Source: Bacilli bacterium (lineage in GTDB: Bacteria; Bacillota_I; Bacilli_A; RF39; UBA660). From it: a stretch of 64,000 nucleotides of DNA. Position 1 is the stretch's first letter, and each line of letters begins with the position of its first letter. The notes under the pieces are model-generated. The model did not search any database and was not told the origin of the DNA. It saw only the letters and a program-made list of their open reading frames with translations. Shown piece by piece: positions 60,233 through 64,000 of the stretch. The position numbers were made by a program, and so were the translations under genes. Where the stretch lies: NCBI GenBank assembly GCA_900753325.1, contig CAADYO010000018.1, positions 1 through 64,000 of the forward strand, written 5' to 3'.

Positions 60233-61127
60233 GGAAAATGAATTACTAAAAAAATATGGTCTACGGGTAAAACATATAAGTTATAAAAAAAGTCTTAAAA
60301 TAGTTGATACTAACAAAGGTAAATTTACAGTAAAAGTTAAAGAAAATAATAATGACATATATGATTACTTGCTTAATAGAGAGTTTAAGAATTTTATACC
60401 ACCAGTTAATTCTCAAGAAGAATCATTTGAAATATATCCATATATATCTGAAAAATCAATATCAGCTGAGGATAAAGCTGTTAATTTAGTATATATTTTA
60501 AGCATGCTCCATACAAGGACAACCGTCTATGAAGTACTTGATCTTGATAATGTTAAAAAAATATATGAAGAAAATTTAAAGGAATTAAATTATTTAGAAG
60601 GCTATTATCACGATTTACAAGACTATATTGAAAATATAGTATACATGTCACCAGATGAATATTTATTGATTAGAAATATTTCCAGAATTTATAATGCTAT
60701 AATATATTCAAAAAATACACTTGAGGCCTGGTATCAAAAAGAGATACTACAAACAAAGGAAAGACAAGTACTTCTTCATAACAATCTCTCATTAGATCAT
60801 TTTTTAATATCAGGTGATAATAACTATTTAATAAATTGGAAAAATGCTAAAAAGGGACTACCTATTTATGATTTATTAAACTTCTTCAAAAATGAATATG
60901 AAAGCATTGAATTAGAAGGCTTATATAGATTATATCAAAGCAAATATAAGTATACAGAAGAAGAAACTCTTCTTTTTAATGCCTTACTATCTAAGCCCTG
61001 GAAATTAGAGCTTTCAAACAACCATTATCAAAATACAATCAAAGTCCAAAAACTAATTGATTATCTTGCTAAGGGTAGTATTTTAGTATCAAAAGAAAAT
61101 AAAAAATATCAAGAAGCACAACAATAA
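60225..61127 (+). CDS. YsxE/CotS-like kinase-fold protein (probably inactive)
   Basis: A 300-residue protein with an aminoglycoside-phosphotransferase fold, as in the spore-coat proteins YsxE and CotS. An N-lobe (ENELLKKYGLRVKHISYKKS; GKFTVKVKENN) is followed by the C-lobe. Where active kinases have HGDxxxxN, it reads LLHNNLSLDHFLI near residue 186, and the IDWE position reads LINWKNAKKG. Loss of the catalytic Asp suggests a pseudokinase. It overlaps the SpoVID-like gene by eight bases, so the two are translationally coupled. Confidence 0.75.
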   Translation: MSRENELLKKYGLRVKHISYKKSLKIVDTNKGKFTVKVKENNNDIYDYLLNREFKNFIPPVNSQEESFEIYPYISEKSISAEDKAVNLVYILSMLHTRTTVYEVLDLDNVKKIYEENLKELNYLEGYYHDLQDYIENIVYMSPDEYLLIRNISRIYNAIIYSKNTLEAWYQKEILQTKERQVLLHNNLSLDHFLISGDNNYLINWKNAKKGLPIYDLLNFFKNEYESIELEGLYRLYQSKYKYTEEETLLFNALLSKPWKLELSNNHYQNTIKVQKLIDYLAKGSILVSKENKKYQEAQQ

Positions 61128-61301
61128 AAATTCAAACAATAATATGACAACATTAAGCCTTGTCGTTATAAAGAGTAAAAGTAACATTTGATAAAATAAT
61201 ATTATGAAAGTAACCATAATACCAACTAAGTAAAATATGTTACTTTTTCTTTTTTGTTTGCACGTATTACAACTACAAAAGAATGGGTGTTTATTTTTCA
61301 T
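61089..61301 (-). CDS. Small membrane protein with Cys cluster, uncertain
   Basis: A 70-residue frame on the minus strand. The start ATG is preceded by ATAGGTGAAGTCT, a good ribosome site. The N-terminus holds a cysteine cluster (FFCSCNTCKQKRK), followed by two strongly hydrophobic segments to the end. It overlaps the 3' end of the YsxE-like gene by 39 bases and diverges from the perR-like gene. The good ribosome site and the clean two-helix pattern argue for a real gene, but coding by chance in AT-rich DNA is possible. Confidence 0.4.
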   Translation of the reverse strand: MKNKHPFFCSCNTCKQKRKSNIFYLVGIMVTFIILFYQMLLLLFITTRLNVVILLFEFLLLCFLIFFIFF

Positions 61302-61359
61302 AGACTTCACCTATAATAACTTATGTTACTTCCAAAAAATAGTGCAAATATCACATCTA

Positions 61360-61389
61360 TTGACAATCAAAAATATAATGATATATAAT
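61360..61389 (+). promoter_or_regulatory. Promoter of the perR-rubrerythrin operon
   Basis: Consensus TTGACA and consensus TATAAT are separated by 18 bases, 31 bases before the regulator's start codon. Confidence 0.8.
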
Positions 61390-61394
61390 ATAAA

Positions 61395-61409
61395 TGATAA
61401 TGATTATCA
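61395..61409 (+). promoter_or_regulatory. Fur/PerR-type operator
   Basis: TGATAATGATTATCA is a perfect 7-1-7 inverted repeat. It lies five bases past the -10 box, over the expected transcription start, so bound repressor would block initiation. It is an exact match to the Bacillus Fur-box core. The PerR box differs at two positions (TTATAAT/ATTATAA). Confidence 0.85.
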
Positions 61410-61420
61410 ATAGGTGAAAT

Positions 61421-61819
61421 ATGAAGAATAGAAAAACAAAACAAAAAGAAGTAATTATTAAAGCCTTAAGAAAGGACAGAAGTCATCCAACTATTACAGA
61501 CATATACAAAAAAATATCTAGTGAATATCCATATATTGGCAAGGCAACTGTATACCGAAACGTCAATAGTCTTGTAGAACTTGGCCAAATAGAAAAAGTT
61601 GCTGATTTGACTGGACAATTTCACTACGATGGCAATGAACAAGAACATATCCATCTAATTTGTACAAATTGCCAAAAGATATTTGATATTTTTGATGTAG
61701 ATAAGAAAGAGATAATTTCTAAAATTACCTCAAATAATTCTATATTAGTTGAGAATATAAGTATTACCTGTAAAGGACTATGTCCAGATTGTCAAAAATT
61801 GTTATCAAATAATAAATAG
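61421..61819 (+). CDS. perR: Fur-family regulator, PerR-like
   Basis: A 132-residue metal-dependent repressor. The winged-helix domain (residues 8-75) contains SHPTITDIYKKI and GKATVYRNVNSLVELGQIEK. The regulatory site has the His of HPT near 27, Asp in FHYDGN, and His residues in EHIHLIC, consistent with the PerR ligand set. Structural zinc is held by CTNC near 78 and CPDC near 123. Peroxide sensing by oxidation of the metal-site His is known for PerR. It is followed after 15 bases by rubrerythrin, a classic PerR target, and lies behind a matching operator. Confidence 0.88.
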   Translation: MKNRKTKQKEVIIKALRKDRSHPTITDIYKKISSEYPYIGKATVYRNVNSLVELGQIEKVADLTGQFHYDGNEQEHIHLICTNCQKIFDIFDVDKKEIISKITSNNSILVENISITCKGLCPDCQKLLSNNK

Positions 61820-61834
61820 AAAAGAGGAAGTAAA

Positions 61835-62377
61835 ATGGAATTAAAAGGAAGTAAAACAGAACAAAATTTAATGACTGCCTTTGCTGGTGAAAGTCAAGCA
61901 AGAAACAAGTATACTTACTATGCATCAAAAGCAAAAAAGGATGGTTATGAACAATTAGCCGCTATTTTTGAAGAAACTGCTAATAATGAAAAAGAACATG
62001 CTAAACTATGGTTTAAAGAATTGCATAATGGCGAAATTCCAACAACAGAAGAGAATCTAAAAGATGCCACATCAGGTGAAAATTATGAATGGACAGAAAT
62101 GTACAAAGAGTTTGCTAAAACTGCCAAAGAAGAAGGTTTCACACGTCTTGCCTTTCTATTTGAAAAAGTTGGTGAAATTGAAAAACATCATGAAGAAAGA
62201 TACTTAACTTTATTAAAAAATATTGAAGATGATAGAGTATTCAAAAAAGATGGAAATAAAATCTGGGTATGTAGAAACTGTGGCTATGTTTACGAAGGTG
62301 AAAAAGCCTTAGAAGTTTGCCCAGTATGTGCTCATCCAAAGAGTTTTATGGAAGTAAAAGCCGATAATTATGAATAA
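61835..62377 (+). CDS. rbr: Rubrerythrin
   Basis: A 180-residue non-haem di-iron peroxidase protecting anaerobes against peroxide. The N-terminal four-helix bundle has [20 protein letters not shown] near residue 14 and [14 protein letters not shown] near 47, with [14 protein letters not shown] near 110 giving the iron ligands. The C-terminal rubredoxin domain has [11 protein letters not shown] and [11 protein letters not shown] with the four iron cysteines. Length is normal. It is co-transcribed with the PerR-like regulator and ends in a terminator. It supports an anaerobic lifestyle. Confidence 0.96.
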   Translation: MELKGSKTEQNLMTAFAGESQARNKYTYYASKAKKDGYEQLAAIFEETANNEKEHAKLWFKELHNGEIPTTEENLKDATSGENYEWTEMYKEFAKTAKEEGFTRLAFLFEKVGEIEKHHEERYLTLLKNIEDDRVFKKDGNKIWVCRNCGYVYEGEKALEVCPVCAHPKSFMEVKADNYE

Positions 62378-62381
62378 AAGC

Positions 62382-62408
62382 AAAAAGATCCGAGTGGATC
62401 TTTTTTTA
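62382..62408 (+). terminator. Intrinsic terminator of the perR-rbr operon
   Basis: AAAAAGATCC and GGATCTTTTT form a stem with loop GAGT, followed by further T residues. Confidence 0.85.
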
Positions 62409-62780
62409 AAAGGCAATTTCTGTTTCAACATGTTCGTCAAATATTGCTATAAATAAAAATATTATTCCAGAAATTAAAACCAAAATAGTTGCTATAAAAT
62501 TAATTGTCTCAAAAACTTTTTACTACAAGTATCATCAATTTTAATATTTTTATATTCCGCAAGCCCCGATTTAAAAAAGTAATAATAAATTACAACAGCA
62601 ATTGAAAAAACAATTATAAGTAAAGTTCGATAATTTTTTTTAGCTATTTTATCACCATATAAAAAGTATTTTACTTCTTCATCGTTTGCCAAAAAAAGAA
62701 AGCCCAATTAAAATAAGATAAACAATCCATATATAATTTCCTATCTGTATTGTCTTTAATACTTCTTCTTTATTTCTCAT
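62406..62780 (-). pseudogene. Small membrane protein gene with two frameshifts
   Basis: From the ATG at 62780 the minus strand reads MRNKEEVLKTIQIG, then NYIWIVYLILIGLSFF, and then meets a stop. In the next frame it continues LANDEEVKYFLYGDKIAKKN and onward to KIDDTCSKK. In a third frame it continues VFETINFIATILVLISGIIF to HVETEIAF and stop. The joined product of about 124 residues matches the intact protein encoded at 63104-63463 in length and hydrophobic pattern. Both shifts lie in homopolymer runs (seven T; a run of A then T). Confidence 0.7.
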
Positions 62781-62830
62781 ATTAAAATATATTCTAACAA
62801 AAACAATAATATAATTTTATAGGTGGTAAA

Positions 62831-63115
62831 ATGAACTTAATACCAAACGTTTCACCAAAAACATTTTCAGTAAGTGCAATAATAGTTGGCTATTTATTAA
62901 TAGATAATCTAACAGCTAATGAACAAAATGCTTTAGGAAACTGGTTAATGCTAACTGCACAAGTTTTATGTACAAATGCATTTTATAAACAAGTCCAACA
63001 AGAGCGACAAATAAACAATTCTGCATCATCAACAAGTAAGTCAGAAATAGAAATGTTGGAACAATTAGTAAGCGCTCTTGAAAAAGAATTAAATAGTCTA
63101 AAATCAAACATTTGA
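62831..63115 (+). CDS. Small membrane protein with C-terminal coiled coil
   Basis: A 94-residue protein. SPKTFSVSAIIVGYLLIDNL near the N-terminus gives one hydrophobic helix, GNWLMLTAQVLCTNAFYKQV a second weaker one, and the end (residues 68-92) is a charged heptad-like helix (IEMLEQLVSALEKELNSLK). The ATG follows ATAGGTGGTAAA. It is probably a conserved small protein of this group of bacteria. I know no function. It overlaps the converging gene by 12 bases. Confidence 0.65.
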   Translation: MNLIPNVSPKTFSVSAIIVGYLLIDNLTANEQNALGNWLMLTAQVLCTNAFYKQVQQERQINNSASSTSKSEIEMLEQLVSALEKELNSLKSNI

Positions 63116-63463
63116 TAAAGAGTCACTCTCAACAGAAATAGAATCTTGAAAATATAAAAAGCAAATTGTTCCAGCAAAGACCAAGATGCTCCCAATAAGC
63201 CTAATCATGTATTTAGAATCATAATTATTTTTTTTCAAATCATTATAATTTCTTTTCAAAAAATACAAATATATTATTAAAGTGGCAATTAGAATAGCTT
63301 TAAATATTATCATTGCCTTTTTATTTGAAACTCTATCATTTTCTTTAATAGATTTTTTAATTAATTCATCGCCATAAATATTGCATATTGCAATAACAAT
63401 ATAAACACCCCAAATATAGTTTTCAAATGTTAGTCTTTTTATTTCTTCTCCATTTTTCATCAT
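63104..63463 (-). CDS. Four-segment small membrane protein, intact paralogue of the 62406 pseudogene
   Basis: A 119-residue protein with hydrophobic segments near residues 16-28, 50-68, 85-105, and a polar C-terminus (SISVESDSLSNV). YIWGVYIVIAICNIY and KAMIIFKAILIATLIIYLYF align with YIWIVYLILIGLSFF and the YRTLLIIVFSIAVVIYYYF region of the neighbouring pseudogene. The start has no strong ribosome site. It is not a family I recognise. The two copies flank a small gene on the other strand, suggesting local duplication. Confidence 0.65.
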   Translation of the reverse strand: MMKNGEEIKRLTFENYIWGVYIVIAICNIYGDELIKKSIKENDRVSNKKAMIIFKAILIATLIIYLYFLKRNYNDLKKNNYDSKYMIRLIGSILVFAGTICFLYFQDSISVESDSLSNV

Positions 63464-63541
63464 AATAAAATATATGCTAAATATTTAATTTATTATCTTA
63501 ATGAATTATGATATAATTTACTAAGAAATCGAGGCGATATT

Positions 63542-64000
63542 ATGGTAAAACACGAGCTACTTGCCCCAGCTGGAAATATGGAATGTTTAAAGCAAGCTAT
63601 TTTTAATGGAGCAGACGCTGTATACGTTGGTTGTAAAAATTTTGGTGCTAGAAAATTCGCTAGCAATTTTTCAAATGATGAAATAATAGAAGCAATAAAA
63701 TTATGTCATCTTTATGGTGTCAAAATTTATGCAACAATGAATACTTTAGTTAAGAACAATGAAGTAGTTGAATTTTTAAATCAAGTTGAGTTTCTTCATA
63801 GAAATGGCATAGATGCAATTTTAATTCAGGATTTTGGTATGCTTTGCTTAGTTCGTGAAAAATATCCCAATTTAGAGATTCATGCTTCAACACAAGCAAA
63901 TACTTCATCAAAACAAACTGCCGAGTTATTTTATAAACTTGGTGTAAAAAGAGTGGTATTCTCCCGTGAAATGTCACTTGAAGAGATAAATTCCATAGAC
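63542..64000 (+). CDS. U32-family protein (3' end outside window)
   Basis: The first 153 residues of a U32 protein. HELLAPAGNMECLKQAIFNG is followed by ADAVYVGCKNFGARKFASNF, then YATMNTLVKNNEVVEF and EIHASTQANTSSKQTAELFY. It is distinct from the U32 protein encoded at 19743. By family it could act in rRNA or tRNA hydroxylation (RlhA/TrhP-like) or as a collagenase-like protease. The start follows GAGGCGATATT. A TATAAT at 63512-63517 lies upstream. The frame is open to the last base of the window. Confidence 0.9.
   Translation, partial: MVKHELLAPAGNMECLKQAIFNGADAVYVGCKNFGARKFASNFSNDEIIEAIKLCHLYGVKIYATMNTLVKNNEVVEFLNQVEFLHRNGIDAILIQDFGMLCLVREKYPNLEIHASTQANTSSKQTAELFYKLGVKRVVFSREMSLEEINSID

Noticed and set aside
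1..64000. CRISPR array or cas genes
   Set aside because: No regularly spaced direct repeats and no Cas-like proteins found. The Asn-codon-rich stretch at 51740-52020 is low-complexity coding sequence.
1..64000. Mycoplasma-type genetic code (TGA as Trp)
   Set aside because: TGA ends trmR and the 62831 gene at the expected places, and Trp is coded by TGG throughout.

Overview
The window is a 64 kb piece of a very AT-rich, gene-dense chromosome of a low-GC Gram-positive bacterium. TGA is a true stop (for example trmR ends in TGA), so this is not a Mycoplasma code-4 genome. The gene content and order are Bacilli-like: ireB-ruvX-yrzB-mltG-trmR-yrrN-yrrO-greA, lspA-rluD, yjbA(DUF3603)-trpS, and tig-lon-spoVID-ysxE. 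Many housekeeping proteins are short or trimmed. I infer an uncultured, reduced, host-associated member of the Bacilli (RF39/Erysipelotrichales-like 'former Tenericutes'). It still has wall-acting enzymes (MltG, NlpC/P60, SpoIID-domain protein, sortase). The taxonomic placement is inference only.

Layout. 1-3.2 kb: the end of an ABC ATPase and a MacB/FtsX-type permease, with T-rich codon usage unlike the rest. 3.4-3.6 kb: tRNA-Gly on the minus strand with its own promoter and terminator. 3.7-14.4 kb: housekeeping genes (HAD phosphatase, DedA, TypA, L28, DnaE, LspA, RluD, TspO, rhomboid). 14.4-23.8 kb: a Bacillus-like yrz/yrr-greA block interrupted by two foreign-looking genes. One of these fuses a VirB2-like membrane domain to an NlpC/P60 wall hydrolase.

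23.8-49.6 kb: the main accessory system, about 26 kb on the plus strand between two intrinsic terminators. It joins a Tad/Flp-type pilus set (CpaB, TadA ATPase, TadB, TadC, a 56-residue Flp-like pilin, TadE-like proteins, a degenerate TadZ) to a type IV secretion-like set (two VirB2-like proteins, a VirB6/TrbL-like channel, a PrgI/VirB3-like protein, a two-piece VirB4, a SpoIID+C39 wall-remodelling protein, a VirD4 coupling ATPase). It also has a class B sortase, a 949-residue Cys-rich secreted protein and two related surface proteins. No relaxase, integrase or attachment site was seen, so it looks like a resident surface/secretion machine and not a conjugative element.

49.6-64 kb: rhodanese, a second SNARE-associated membrane protein, RmuC, an internally deleted IS200/IS605 (TnpB) remnant, DUF3603, TrpRS under a Trp T-box riboswitch, trigger factor, Lon, a SpoVID/YsxE-like pair, a PerR-like regulator plus rubrerythrin behind a perfect Fur-type operator, small membrane proteins (one a double-frameshift pseudogene), and the start of another U32 family protein.
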